A stretch of DNA of 64,000 nt from Xanthobacter autotrophicus Py2 (GTDB lineage: Bacteria; Pseudomonadota; Alphaproteobacteria; Rhizobiales; Xanthobacteraceae). Position numbers and translations under genes: made by a program. Below are positions 17,279 to 25,732 of this stretch, in pieces (position 1 is the first letter of the stretch; each line of letters starts with the position of its first letter). The stretch spans positions 1 through 64,000 of the forward strand of contig CP000781.1 of assembly GCA_000017645.1 (NCBI GenBank), read 5' to 3'. Under the pieces are notes generated by a model. The model searched no databases, had not been told where the DNA came from, and saw nothing but the letters and a program-made list of their open reading frames with translations.

Positions 17279-18343
17279 TCAGAACAGGGGCGGCACGATA
17301 CCCACCGGGAAGCCGGCGAGCTTGAGCGTGCCGGTATCGAAGCTGAGCGCGAAGGTGGTGCCCTTGCGCCCCTCCACGTCGCCCTGCTTGCCGACCATGG
17401 CGAGGGCGCTGACGATGGGCGACACCTCGCGCGGGATCACGCCGGCCCGGTCGAGCCCCTTCACCAGATCGTTGAGGCCGGCAAAGCCCAGGTCGAGCTT
17501 GCCGTTCAGCCGACCCTGCTGGTCCAGCGAGACGGCGCCGGTGGAGGTCATGGCGAGCTTGGGCGAGGTCACCGCGAAGCGCTCCAGCGTTGCCGTGCCG
17601 CCGGCCGCCGCCCAGGCCTTGAGCCGCTGCGCGATCGGCATGGGACGCAGGTCCGCCGAGGCGGAGACGGTGCCCTGGAGCGTCATGTCCACCGGCCCGT
17701 TGACCCCCAGCGCATTGAGCAGCGCACTCTCCCCGCCGAGCATGCCGGACGCGTAGTCCACCCCATCGGGCTTGCCGTCGGTGCCGGGGGCGAGGCGGGC
17801 GTGAAACTCGAACAGGCGGGCCGTGGCGAGGGGCGAGGCGGGGGTCCCGGCCGCCCCCGGCTGCTCGAGGCGCATGTCGTGGGCCTGCAGGGAGAAGCGC
17901 TGCGGCCGCCCGGACAGGTCGCCGACGCCGCTCATCTGCAGCAGCGACCAGTTGGCGCCATAGGCGGAGCCGGTGTTGAGGTCCTCGACCCGTGCCGGGC
18001 CGGCGAACTCGGCGACGATGTGGCTCGGCGCCCACACCTGCGCCACCGCATGGGCCGAGACCGCGGTGAAGCGCATGGCGTCGCCGCCCCGCGTCTCCAG
18101 CGTCGGGCTCTGGCAGCGCAGCTCGAAGCGGAACGGGAAGCCGCCGAGGCTACGGTCGGCACAGCCCCAGATGCGGCCGAGCCGGGCTTCCCGGCCGATC
18201 CAGGCATCGATCTCGCGCTGGGCGCGGTTGGCCGCATAGAACCACAGGCCGCTCCAGATCACCGCCAGGATCACGATGAGCGTGACCGGAACGATGACGA
18301 GCCAAGGCTTGCGGCGGGGAGGAAGGGCGTCGGTTGCGGTCAT
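17279..18343 (-). CDS. DUF2125 domain-containing protein
   Basis: This 354-residue protein has one N-terminal membrane helix (WLVIVPVTLIVILAVIWSGLWFYA, abbreviated positions about 14-36) and a large presumed periplasmic domain. The segment RAQREIDAWIGREARLGR...WGCADRSLGGFPFRFELRC is typical of the alphaproteobacterial DUF2125 family, whose function is not known. It is convergent with phnM, with only 13 bases between the stops. The long exported domain is repeat-poor and has few cysteines. Confidence 0.85.
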   Translation of the reverse strand: MTATDALPPRRKPWLVIVPVTLIVILAVIWSGLWFYAANRAQREIDAWIGREARLGRIWGCADRSLGGFPFRFELRCQSPTLETRGGDAMRFTAVSAHAVAQVWAPSHIVAEFAGPARVEDLNTGSAYGANWSLLQMSGVGDLSGRPQRFSLQAHDMRLEQPGAAGTPASPLATARLFEFHARLAPGTDGKPDGVDYASGMLGGESALLNALGVNGPVDMTLQGTVSASADLRPMPIAQRLKAWAAAGGTATLERFAVTSPKLAMTSTGAVSLDQQGRLNGKLDLGFAGLNDLVKGLDRAGVIPREVSPIVSALAMVGKQGDVEGRKGTTFALSFDTGTLKLAGFPVGIVPPLF

Positions 18344-18607
18344 GAACGTCCCTGGGATGGCGGCCGCGAGGCCCTGCCGCGCGGGTCAGCGCCGCGCGAA
18401 GAGGCCCCGACGTATCGGGCAGTATGGGTTTTGTCGCGCAAGTGTGCGTCAGTCTCGCCGAGGGGCTGACCAGGCGCATGCTTGCGGCGGCAAGTGCCGG
18501 CTGTTAGGCGACGGTCTGGCGTTTCTGTCAACGCCCGAGCGCGTCGTGGCGCGGGCGGGCGCGAGATGAAGGCGCGTTGACCCGAAGCTGGAGCTACGGT
18601 CGCATCC

Positions 18608-19246
18608 ATGGTGGACGAGCAGTCGGCGGACAAGGGCGGCGGACCGGCGGGCGGAATGCCGCCCCATGGGGGCGATGTCTGGGTGTTCGCCTATGGCTCG
18701 CTCATGTGGAATCCCGGCTTTGCCTTCGCCGAGCGGTGCGAGGCGCGGCTCACCGGCGCACACCGCACGCTGTGCGTCTATTCGTTCCACCATCGCGGCA
18801 CGCCGGAGCAGCCGGGCCTTGTGCTTGGGCTTGATCTGGGCGGCTCCTGCCGGGGCATCGCCTATCGCGTCGCCGCAGCGGACTGGCCGCAGACCCACGC
18901 CTATCTCACCGAGCGAGAGCAGATTTCCGGGGTTTATCGCGAGGTGACGCGCCGCATCAGCCTGCTGGATGGCACCGGCCGCGAGGCGCCGGCGGTGGCC
19001 TATCTGGTGAACCGCGCCCATCCCCAATATGCCCGCGGCCTGACGCTGCAGGACCAACTCCACTTGGTGCGGCGTTCCCACGGCAAGTCGGGGCCGAACA
19101 CGGATTATGTGGTGGCCACCGTGAAGGCGCTGGAGGGCCTGGGCATCCGTGACGCGGCGCTCGCCTTCATCGTCCACCATCTGGCCGGTGGCCATGGCGC
19201 ACCGGCCGACCTGCCGCAGGCGGACGAAGAGGACACGCTGCCCTGA
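18608..19246 (+). CDS. chaC: Gamma-glutamylcyclotransferase (ChaC family)
   Basis: ChaC degrades glutathione to 5-oxoproline and Cys-Gly in the cytoplasm. The 212-residue product has the substrate-binding loop VFAYGSLMWNPGF near residue 30 and the region LTEREQISGVYREV, which supplies the catalytic Glu. The ending VHHLAGGHGAPADLPQADEEDT is atypically acidic. The start at 18608 gives a 27-residue Gly-rich lead before the core and could be later. It is monocistronic. Confidence 0.92.
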   Translation: MVDEQSADKGGGPAGGMPPHGGDVWVFAYGSLMWNPGFAFAERCEARLTGAHRTLCVYSFHHRGTPEQPGLVLGLDLGGSCRGIAYRVAAADWPQTHAYLTEREQISGVYREVTRRISLLDGTGREAPAVAYLVNRAHPQYARGLTLQDQLHLVRRSHGKSGPNTDYVVATVKALEGLGIRDAALAFIVHHLAGGHGAPADLPQADEEDTLP

Positions 19247-19310
19247 GGGCGGGTTTCATCGGAGGGATGAAGCGGCGCCGGGTTCAGCCTCCAGCCCGAC
19301 GAAACATTGT

Positions 19311-19340
19311 CGCCCCCTCTCCCGCTTGCGGGGGAGGGTT
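19311..19340. repeat. REP-like palindrome (CCCTCTCCCGC type)
   Basis: CCCTCTCCCGC and GCGGGGGAGGG form an 11-bp inverted repeat with one mismatch around a short loop, in the convergent gap between chaC and the next gene. Elements with this sequence type are widely dispersed in proteobacterial intergenic DNA. It may also act as a transcription stop. Confidence 0.55.
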
Positions 19341-19384
19341 CAGGCTTGACGATCGGGAAAGATGCGAGATCGCCTCTCGCGCCC

Positions 19385-19786
19385 TCAGGCGGCGTGGCGG
19401 CGGTCGTGGCGGCAGCGCGGCAGGCCGGTGGAACGGGGGGCGGAGAGGACGGTGCCGCGGTCCATCAGGCGGCGCAGCGTAGGCGCGCCCTCCTCGCCGA
19501 AGACGTGGATGTGGATTTCATCTCCCCGTGTGCGCAGCGCGGCGTTGCGCGCGGCCTCTCCCGCGGGGCCGGCCCACATGGCGATGGCGCCGGCGGGCGT
19601 GCGCCGGGTGACCACCGCGAGGGCGTCGGGATAGTCGGGTGCGGCGTCGGCAGGGTAGACGGAGAACACATGACGCACGCCGTTCTCGTCGCGCCAAAAG
19701 CGGTAGCGCGAGCCGAGGCCGTGCTTCAAGCCGTTGAGGTTGCCGGCATCCACAAGGGGGACGAGGAGCGAATCAGTTGCGTTCAT
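19385..19786 (-). CDS. Hypothetical protein, 133 residues
   Basis: I do not recognise this protein. It lacks a signal peptide and membrane segments. It reads as a compact alpha/beta domain (GLKHGLGSRYRFWRDENGVRHVFSVYPAD ... ALAVVTRRTPAGAIAMWAGPAGE, not contiguous), followed by a basic tail with RCRHDRRHAA. Codon use resembles its neighbours and the frame is continuous, which supports a real gene. It starts 37 bases downstream of the plsC stop on the same strand, so it may be co-transcribed with the ftsE-ftsX-plsC group. Confidence 0.65.
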   Translation of the reverse strand: MNATDSLLVPLVDAGNLNGLKHGLGSRYRFWRDENGVRHVFSVYPADAAPDYPDALAVVTRRTPAGAIAMWAGPAGEAARNAALRTRGDEIHIHVFGEEGAPTLRRLMDRGTVLSAPRSTGLPRCRHDRRHAA

Positions 19787-19819
19787 GAGAACGAAACTAG
19801 AACGATATCGGCCCCTCGA

Positions 19820-20641
19820 TCAAGAGTTTTCCACAGGCGGTGGAAAACGGGGATCGGGACCGGTTTCCGGGGGCCTCCGCACGTCCTCCGGAGCTGCCGT
19901 ACCCAGGTCATCCAGCCCCTCGGCGAGCAGGCGGTTGCTGGCGGTTTCGATGTCCCGTTCGAGGCGCGCCATGAAGGCGGTGCGGCCAAGGCCCGGGGGG
20001 ATCGGCTCCAGCACCTCCACCAGGATGGTGCCCGGCCGCCGGATGAAGGCCCGGCGCGGCCAGTACAGCCCGGAATTGAGGGCGACGGGCAGGCACGGCA
20101 CGTTCAGGGTGGCATAGAGGTAGGCGACGCCGAACTTGTAGTCCGGCGGGGCGCCGGGCGGCCGCCGTGTGCCCTCCGGGAAGATCAGGATCTGCCGGCC
20201 CTCGGCCATGTCGGCCTGGGCGCGGCGCGTCATGGTCTTCAGCGCGGCCGAGCCGCCCTTGCGGTCGATGGGGATCATGCGCACCTTCGCCGCGATCCAG
20301 CCGAAGATGGGGATGCGCATCAGCTCCTGCTTCAGGATGAAGGCGGGATCGGAGAACAGGGGCAAGAGCGCGAAGGTCTCCCACGCCGACTGGTGCTTGG
20401 CGGCGATCAGCAGCGGCCCCTTCGGGATGTGCTCCAGCCCCCGGAACTCGGCCTTCGTGCCGGTGATGACGCGCAGCAGCAGCCGGTTGGTGGCGACCCA
20501 CAGCAGGACGCCGTACTTCCACATGAGCCAGCGCGGGAGCAGGGGTATCAGGGGCAGGAGGACGATCAGATAGAAGGTCGTCATCCCGTAGAACGCGACC
20601 TGGAAGAGCAGCGAGCGGAGGGCCGTGAGGACACCGGTCAC
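19820..20641 (-). CDS. plsC: 1-acyl-sn-glycerol-3-phosphate acyltransferase
   Basis: PlsC acylates lysophosphatidic acid to phosphatidic acid at the inner membrane. The 273-residue protein has an N-terminal hydrophobic segment (FYLIVLLPLIPLLPRW), the catalytic block AAKHQSAWET near residue 85 (the HX4E form of the family's HX4D), and the substrate-binding FPEGTR near 152. It lies last in the ftsE-ftsX-YdcF-plsC gene group, an arrangement seen in other alphaproteobacteria. A 9-bp inverted repeat (GTTTTCCAC/GTGGAAAAC) lies within its last codons. Confidence 0.94.
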   Translation of the reverse strand: MTGVLTALRSLLFQVAFYGMTTFYLIVLLPLIPLLPRWLMWKYGVLLWVATNRLLLRVITGTKAEFRGLEHIPKGPLLIAAKHQSAWETFALLPLFSDPAFILKQELMRIPIFGWIAAKVRMIPIDRKGGSAALKTMTRRAQADMAEGRQILIFPEGTRRPPGAPPDYKFGVAYLYATLNVPCLPVALNSGLYWPRRAFIRRPGTILVEVLEPIPPGLGRTAFMARLERDIETASNRLLAEGLDDLGTAAPEDVRRPPETGPDPRFPPPVENS

Positions 20642-20778
20642 GAAGGTCTCCAGTCGCTTGGGTCCGTTTCATCTGAGCCTGCGTCCGGTCGGGCGGCGGA
20701 TGTCCGGCGACGGATCTTGCAGGGCACGGCCACCTGATCGGCGATCCCGCGGCCAAACTCAAGAGAGGAACGCCGCAA

Positions 20779-21600
20779 TCAGGGCGAAAGCCGCGCCTCC
20801 GCCGGGCGGAAGCCGGCGCTGGCGGCAGGAATGGGCGTGGGCGTGACGCGGAGCGTGGCGGGGGCGATGGGAGCAGGCTGCGCAGGGCGAGGGGATTCGC
20901 CGGCACCTGCCACCGCTTGCGCCGGGCGGATCTTCACCGTGGCCATGATGAACTTCAGGTACTCCTTCACCAGCAGCTTCAGGGTGCCAGGATCGCTCCA
21001 CCAGCTTTCCGGCTGGGTGCGGGTGGTGACGACGGGGTAGGACACCAGCTCCACGTCCGGCAGAGCCCGGCCCAGCTCCATCATGGCCCGGGGCATGTGC
21101 CAGGAGGAGGTGACCACCACGAGCGAGCGGAAGCGCTTCTCCCGTGCCCATTCCGCCGCCTCCAGCGCGTTGCCGCGGGTGTTCAGCGCCTTGTGTCCGA
21201 GATCGATGCAGCAGCCCAGCAGATGCTCGCCATCCGGCAGGGCGCGGCGCATCTCGTCCATGGAGGTGGTGGGGTTGACGCCGGTGATCAGCAGGCGCCG
21301 GCCCCGCCCGTCGGCCAGAAGGCCCACCGCATCAACGATGCGCGATGGTCCGCCGGTGAGTACCACGATGGCGTCCGCCGGCTTCACCGCCGCCGGCTCG
21401 CGGGCGGCGATCTGCGCGGTGAAGGCCAAAAATCCCGCCGCAACCGCGACGCCGGCCACGCCCGTCAACAGCACCAGGCTCACGACGAGGCGGCGCAGAA
21501 GGCTGCGCGGGCGGGCCGGGGTTTGAGCCCGTGCGCCCGTCCTGCCTGTCGCGGACTGCTTCTGCCGCACCGCTCTGCGCCCGGTGTTGGACATGGTCAT
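20779..21600 (-). CDS. YdcF family protein (DUF218)
   Basis: This protein has one N-terminal membrane helix (about residues 23-47, LRRLVVSLVLLTGVAGVAVAA) and a DUF218/SanA-YdcF domain: DAIVVLTGGPSRIVDAVGLLADG...LLITGVN, then VVTSSWHMPRAM. The family is linked to envelope integrity and vancomycin resistance in some bacteria, but its reaction is not settled. I chose ATG 21600; the frame stays open to 21681, but that lead overlaps the ftsX end and is not membrane-like. The C-terminal 40 residues are Pro/Ala-rich. Confidence 0.88.
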   Translation of the reverse strand: MTMSNTGRRAVRQKQSATGRTGARAQTPARPRSLLRRLVVSLVLLTGVAGVAVAAGFLAFTAQIAAREPAAVKPADAIVVLTGGPSRIVDAVGLLADGRGRRLLITGVNPTTSMDEMRRALPDGEHLLGCCIDLGHKALNTRGNALEAAEWAREKRFRSLVVVTSSWHMPRAMMELGRALPDVELVSYPVVTTRTQPESWWSDPGTLKLLVKEYLKFIMATVKIRPAQAVAGAGESPRPAQPAPIAPATLRVTPTPIPAASAGFRPAEARLSP

Positions 21601-21682
21601 GAAACGGAGAATGCCCGTGGAATGCGGCGGAGGCGAGGAAGACCGCAGCCGGTCAGCCCGCCCCGCTTCCGCCGGGCACATT

Positions 21683-22684
21683 TCATTGGATCGTCCTCAA
21701 CGTCCGGTAAACGGTGACGCGGGAGGTCAGGGCGGTTGCGAGCGCCACCACTGCCACCGCCACCGCGATGCCCAGGAAGCCCCACAGGCCGGGATTCAGC
21801 CAGCTCACCACCGTGGGCAATTCCGGATCGCCGCCGAGGCCGAGCTGGGGCAAAGCGGCGATGGTGCCGAATACCGCCGCGGCGCCAAGGCCGCCGATGA
21901 GCCCGCCCTGGGTGCCGATCTTCAGGAAATGGCGCTGGAATTGGGCGGCGATGAAGCCGTCCCGCGCGCCGACGAAATGCAGCACTTCCACCACCGCCCG
22001 GTTGGTGGCCACCGCCGCGCGGGTGGCGAACACCACCGAGAGCACGGTGGCGAGCCCCACCAGCGCCAGCATCACCACGCCGATGAGCATCACCGCGTCG
22101 GTCACCGCCACGAGGCGCCGGGACCAGCCGCGATGATCGTCCAGGGAGGCGGTGGGGATCTTGTCGGTGAGGGTGCGCTTCAGCCGGGCGAGATCGGCGG
22201 TGCCCGCGCCGTCGAGGCGCAGCACCACTACCCGGGGCACCGGCAGGTCGTTGAGGTCGAGGCCGGAGCCCAGCCACGGTTCCAGCAGGCGCGAGGTTTC
22301 CTCGCCGGTGAGGATGTGGGCGTCGGCGATGCCGGGGGTCTTGCGGGCGATGTCGGCGGCGGCCTGCACCTGGGCGTCGGTCGAGGCCTTGTCGCCGGCG
22401 CGGATCTGGATGGTGACTTCCCGCGTCACGTCCGAGCGCCACTGGCTCGCGGTGCTGCGCACCGCCACCGCCGAGCCGATGGTGATGGCGGCGAGGAATG
22501 TCATGATGGCCACCACCGCCACCAGCGCCCGCCCGGCAATGGTGGCGGAGGGCACGATGGAGGTGGGCTGGCGCGCCTTTTCCGGCCGGGGCTTGGCGGG
22601 GGCGGATTTGGCGGCCCGCGCCGGATCGCCAGGCACGGCGGCGACCGGCGGCTTGCCGGCGGGGGCGGTGTCATTCGTAGACAT
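21683..22684 (-). CDS. ftsX: Cell division ABC transporter permease FtsX
   Basis: FtsX is the membrane partner of FtsE and relays division-ring ATPase activity to periplasmic cell-wall hydrolases. The 333-residue protein has a Pro/Ala/Lys-rich cytoplasmic N-terminus, a first membrane helix (ALVAVVAIMTFLAAITIGSA), a periplasmic domain of about 110 residues, then three more helices. It overlaps ftsE by 14 bases. The region GVVMLALVGLATVLSVVFATRAAV followed by VEVLHFVGARDGFIAAQF is typical of FtsX. Confidence 0.94.
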   Translation of the reverse strand: MSTNDTAPAGKPPVAAVPGDPARAAKSAPAKPRPEKARQPTSIVPSATIAGRALVAVVAIMTFLAAITIGSAVAVRSTASQWRSDVTREVTIQIRAGDKASTDAQVQAAADIARKTPGIADAHILTGEETSRLLEPWLGSGLDLNDLPVPRVVVLRLDGAGTADLARLKRTLTDKIPTASLDDHRGWSRRLVAVTDAVMLIGVVMLALVGLATVLSVVFATRAAVATNRAVVEVLHFVGARDGFIAAQFQRHFLKIGTQGGLIGGLGAAAVFGTIAALPQLGLGGDPELPTVVSWLNPGLWGFLGIAVAVAVVALATALTSRVTVYRTLRTIQ

Positions 22685-23378
22685 AGAGGCGCCCGTCGGC
22701 GATCACGAGGCGGCGGGCGTCGTACTGGTCCATGAGCGCGATGTCATGGGTGGCCAGCAGCACCGACGTGCCGGACTTGTTGAGTTCGATGAAGAGGCGC
22801 AGCAGCCGGCGGGCCAGCGTCGGGTCCACATTGCCCGTGGGCTCGTCGGCGAGCAGGAATTCCGGTCGGCCGATGAGGGCGCGGGCGATGGCAGCCCGCT
22901 GCTTCTCGCCGCCCGAGAGGATGGGCGGCAGCACATGCATGCGGTCGCCGAGGCCGACCCAGCCCAGAAGCTCGGTCACCTCGGCGCGGTAGCTCGCCTC
23001 CTCCTTGCCCAGCACGCGCAGGGGCAGCGAGACGTTCTCATAGGTGGTGAGGTGGTCCAGCAGGCGGAAATCCTGGAACACGATGCCGATGCGCCGGCGC
23101 AATACCGCCACCTCGTCCGGATCGAGGGAGGAGACATCCCGCCCGAACAGGGTGATGAGCCCGCGCGTGGGCTTCAGCGACAGGAACAGCAGGCGCATGA
23201 GGGTGGTCTTGCCGGCGCCCGAGGGGCCGGTGAGAAACTGGAACGAATTGGGCTGGATGCCGAAGGACACGTCCTTCAGCACTTCCTGTCCCATCCCGTA
23301 TCTCAGGCCGACATTCTCGAACCGGACCAACGCCCCTTCCTTCCCGCGAATCGCCAGTGATGCATAAGGCCCCAACAT
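22671..23378 (-). CDS. ftsE: Cell division ATP-binding protein FtsE
   Basis: FtsE is the ATPase of the FtsEX complex at the septum. It has Walker A GPSGAGKTT, signature LSGGEKQRAAIARAL, Walker B FLLADEPTGNVDP, and the FtsE-typical VGLRYGMGQEVLKDVSF near the start. I chose ATG 23378, which gives 235 residues with a 15-residue lead before LVRFENVGLRYG. A TTG further in could be used instead. The frame is open to 23585 but that lead is Arg-rich and not homologous. hpt is divergent. Confidence 0.95.
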   Translation of the reverse strand: MLGPYASLAIRGKEGALVRFENVGLRYGMGQEVLKDVSFGIQPNSFQFLTGPSGAGKTTLMRLLFLSLKPTRGLITLFGRDVSSLDPDEVAVLRRRIGIVFQDFRLLDHLTTYENVSLPLRVLGKEEASYRAEVTELLGWVGLGDRMHVLPPILSGGEKQRAAIARALIGRPEFLLADEPTGNVDPTLARRLLRLFIELNKSGTSVLLATHDIALMDQYDARRLVIADGRLYVYE

Positions 23379-23611
23379 AAACGAAGCGCGCCGGCCCGCC
23401 ACCGGCCGGGACTGTGGGTGTCGGGGAGACGGACGGTGATCCCGGCGTCGCCTCGCACCCGCGCGCGGAGGAGGGTGGATGAGGGCTGCCAGTGCTTTCC
23501 GGTGTCGGCCGGCATACATCCGCGACGGCCCTCCCCGGGGTGCCCGGCCATCGTCCGGGTGGACGCCCCGTCCCATAAGGCCCATGCTCGCGCATCTTGC
23601 GATGAGGAACC

Positions 23612-24148
23612 ATGACCCTGCCCAACGTCACCGTTCTCTACGACGAGAACCGCATCGCCGCCCGCAACCACTCCCTCGCGGTCGAGATCGCCGCCACCAA
23701 TCCGGAGCGCCTGCTCGCCGTCGCGGTGCTGAAGGGCTCCTTCATGTTCGCCGCCGACCTGCTGCGCGCGCTGCACGGCTCCGGCCTTGAGCCCGAGGTG
23801 GAGTTCATGCACGTGTCCTCCTATCGCGAGGCCACGGTTTCCTCCGGCCAGGTGGAGATCCTGCGCGACGTGCAGAGCGACGTGCGCGACCGCGACGTGC
23901 TGCTCATCGACGACATCCTCGAATCGGGCCGCACCCTGGCCTTCGCCAAGGACCTCCTGATGGCGCGCGGGGCGCGGCGGGTACTGGTGTGCGTGCTGCT
24001 GGAGAAGCCCGGCAAGCGGGCGGTGCACATCGACCCCGACTTCGTGGGCTTCACCTGCCCCGACGTGTTCGTAGTCGGCTACGGCATGGACGTGGCCCAC
24101 GCCTTCCGCCAGTTGCCCTTCATCGGGCACATCAAGGGGCTGGGCTAA
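23612..24148 (+). CDS. hpt: Hypoxanthine phosphoribosyltransferase
   Basis: Hpt salvages hypoxanthine (and often guanine) to the nucleoside monophosphate using PRPP. The 178-residue product has the PRPP-binding motif DVLLIDDILESGRTL near residues 93-107, LKGSFMFAADLLRAL near 36-50 and the C-terminal PDVFVVGYGMDVAHAFRQLP. The start at 23612 gives the normal family length and follows GCGATGAGGAACC. It is divergent from ftsE. Confidence 0.95.
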   Translation: MTLPNVTVLYDENRIAARNHSLAVEIAATNPERLLAVAVLKGSFMFAADLLRALHGSGLEPEVEFMHVSSYREATVSSGQVEILRDVQSDVRDRDVLLIDDILESGRTLAFAKDLLMARGARRVLVCVLLEKPGKRAVHIDPDFVGFTCPDVFVVGYGMDVAHAFRQLPFIGHIKGLG

Positions 24149-24203
24149 AGCCCGCGCGGCGCTTGAGCGGGGGCCAGTTTTCAGCCCGCGCGGCGCTTGA
24201 GCG
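24149..24203 (+). repeat. 21-bp direct repeat downstream of hpt
   Basis: AGCCCGCGCGGCGCTTGAGC plus G occurs twice, at 24149-24169 and 24183-24203, with 13 bases between. The pair fills the gap between the convergent hpt and secreted-protein genes. Each copy contains GCGCGGCGC. It may be a local duplication. No terminator-like stem with a U-tract is evident. Confidence 0.6.
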
Positions 24204-24214
24204 AAGGGACCGCC

Positions 24215-24853
24215 TCACCCGCCCTTCATGCGCGCGGCGATGCGCTGGCCGATCTCGTAGGCCCGCTGCTCCAGCAGCACCGGCATCTCGCACACATAGG
24301 TGAGGGAGCGCGCCCGCTCGTCGAAGATGCGGGCGTCCCACGTCAGCTGCTCGTCCAGGGTCTTGGTCTCCGCGCTCTCGGCGGGGACGTTGGTCATGAC
24401 GGCGGTGGCCTTCGCCTGGCTTAGTTTCTCGCCCTCCTCGCGGATGCGGTCGGCGAGGCGCTGCTGGCCGCGGGCATAGCGCTCGATGCCGTGCATGATG
24501 CGGCTGCGCTCGGTGTTGATGATCTCGTAGGTTCCAGCCATCACCCGCAGCAGCCTTGTGTTGGCCTCGGGGCCGGCCTCGCGCGCGAAGAGCTGGAGCA
24601 CCACGTCGACCTCGTCCATGGGGGTGCGGCGGGAGGAGATCCTCTGGGCGACGGTGGCCGCCTCCTGGTCGTCGGTCCATTTGCCGGCGGTGGCGGGGTC
24701 CGGCCCGTTCCACACCTGGGCGAGATCGATCTCCGGCGCCTTGCGCTGCATGCATGGCCAGTCCGGGTCGGCCTTGGGCTGGGCCAGCGCCGGCAGGGAT
24801 GCCGCCAGGAGCAGGCCGGCGGCGATGAGGGGGAGCGAAACGGAGCGTATCAC
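24215..24853 (-). CDS. Secreted hypothetical protein of the alcohol-oxidation/lut-like cluster
   Basis: This 212-residue protein has a clear signal peptide (MIRSVSLPLIAAGLLLAASLPALAQ, cleavage after ALA) and a helical mature domain with Cys in DWPCMQRK and YVCEMP. The segment DWPCMQRKAPEIDLAQVWNGPD opens the mature protein. It overlaps the permease gene by four bases (ATGA), so it is translated with the ABC components. I infer that it works in the periplasm with that transporter, possibly like the exported LutG component of methylotroph lut clusters. The specific function is unknown. Confidence 0.8.
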   Translation of the reverse strand: MIRSVSLPLIAAGLLLAASLPALAQPKADPDWPCMQRKAPEIDLAQVWNGPDPATAGKWTDDQEAATVAQRISSRRTPMDEVDVVLQLFAREAGPEANTRLLRVMAGTYEIINTERSRIMHGIERYARGQQRLADRIREEGEKLSQAKATAVMTNVPAESAETKTLDEQLTWDARIFDERARSLTYVCEMPVLLEQRAYEIGQRIAARMKGG

Positions 24854-25722
24854 GCGGCTTCTCCTTTGGGACCGCCACGCCGCCCCATGATGCCGCGCCC
24901 GGGATCATAGGCGACGACGGCGAGGGCGAAGAAGACGATGGTGGTGCCGAGCACGACGGCGAAGGAGGTGGGCTCGAACACGCCGTAGAGCGCGTTGCGC
25001 ACCAGCTCCACCGCATGGGTGAAGGGATTGACCATACAGACGATGTAGAGCGTCTCGCTCGCGTCGCGCACCCGCCACAGGGGGTAGAGGGCGGAGGAGG
25101 CGAAGAACATGGGGAAGATGACGAAGTTCATCACGCTGGCGAAATTCTCCAGCTGCCGGATCAGCGAGGAGATGACCAGCCCGATGGAGCCCAGCATCAG
25201 CCCGGTGAGGATGAAGGCGGGCAGCGCCGCGAGGTAGCCGATGGGCGGCATCTCCACCTCCCACAGCCGGGCGATGGCGAGGAACACATAGACCTGCGCC
25301 AGCGACACCACCACGCCCGCCACCAGCTTCGACAAGAGCAGGAACCAGCGCGGGAACGGGCTGGTGAGCAGCACCCGCATGGAGCCGACCTCCCGGTCGT
25401 AGACCATGGAGAGGGAGGACTGCATGCCGTTGAACAGCTGGATCATCACCGCGAGGCCGGGCGTCACATAGACCTCGTACAGCACATAGGTGTCGTAGGG
25501 CGGGATGATGGACACGCCCAAAACGCTGCGGAAGCCGGCTGCGAAGATGAACAGCCACACCAGCGGCCGCACCAGAGCGGAGAGGAAGCGCTCCTTCTGC
25601 TGCACGAAGCGCAGCAGCTCGCGGTTCACGATGCCGCCAAGGCATACCGCATGGCCGGCCAGGCCCAGCGGGCGGGCGACGGGCGGGGCGAGGACGTGGG
25701 GCGGCAGCACGGTGTCGGTCAT
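24850..25722 (-). CDS. ABC-2 type transporter permease, PQQ-alcohol-dehydrogenase-associated (PedC/LutF-like)
   Basis: This is an inner-membrane ABC-2 permease of about 290 residues with six hydrophobic segments. The region IVNRELLRFVQQKERFLSALVRPLVWLFIFAAGFR marks the family encoded beside PQQ-dependent alcohol dehydrogenases. A later segment reads YDREVGSMRVLLTSPFPRWFLL. I chose ATG 25722, preceded by GAGG at good spacing; ATG 25743 is also in frame and would overlap the ATPase gene. It is in one operon with the ATPase upstream and a secreted protein downstream. ABC-2 permeases usually export, yet here a binding protein gene is nearby, so direction is open. Confidence 0.9.
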   Translation of the reverse strand: MTDTVLPPHVLAPPVARPLGLAGHAVCLGGIVNRELLRFVQQKERFLSALVRPLVWLFIFAAGFRSVLGVSIIPPYDTYVLYEVYVTPGLAVMIQLFNGMQSSLSMVYDREVGSMRVLLTSPFPRWFLLLSKLVAGVVVSLAQVYVFLAIARLWEVEMPPIGYLAALPAFILTGLMLGSIGLVISSLIRQLENFASVMNFVIFPMFFASSALYPLWRVRDASETLYIVCMVNPFTHAVELVRNALYGVFEPTSFAVVLGTTIVFFALAVVAYDPGRGIMGRRGGPKGEAA

Positions 25723-25732
25723 GCTGGTGTCC

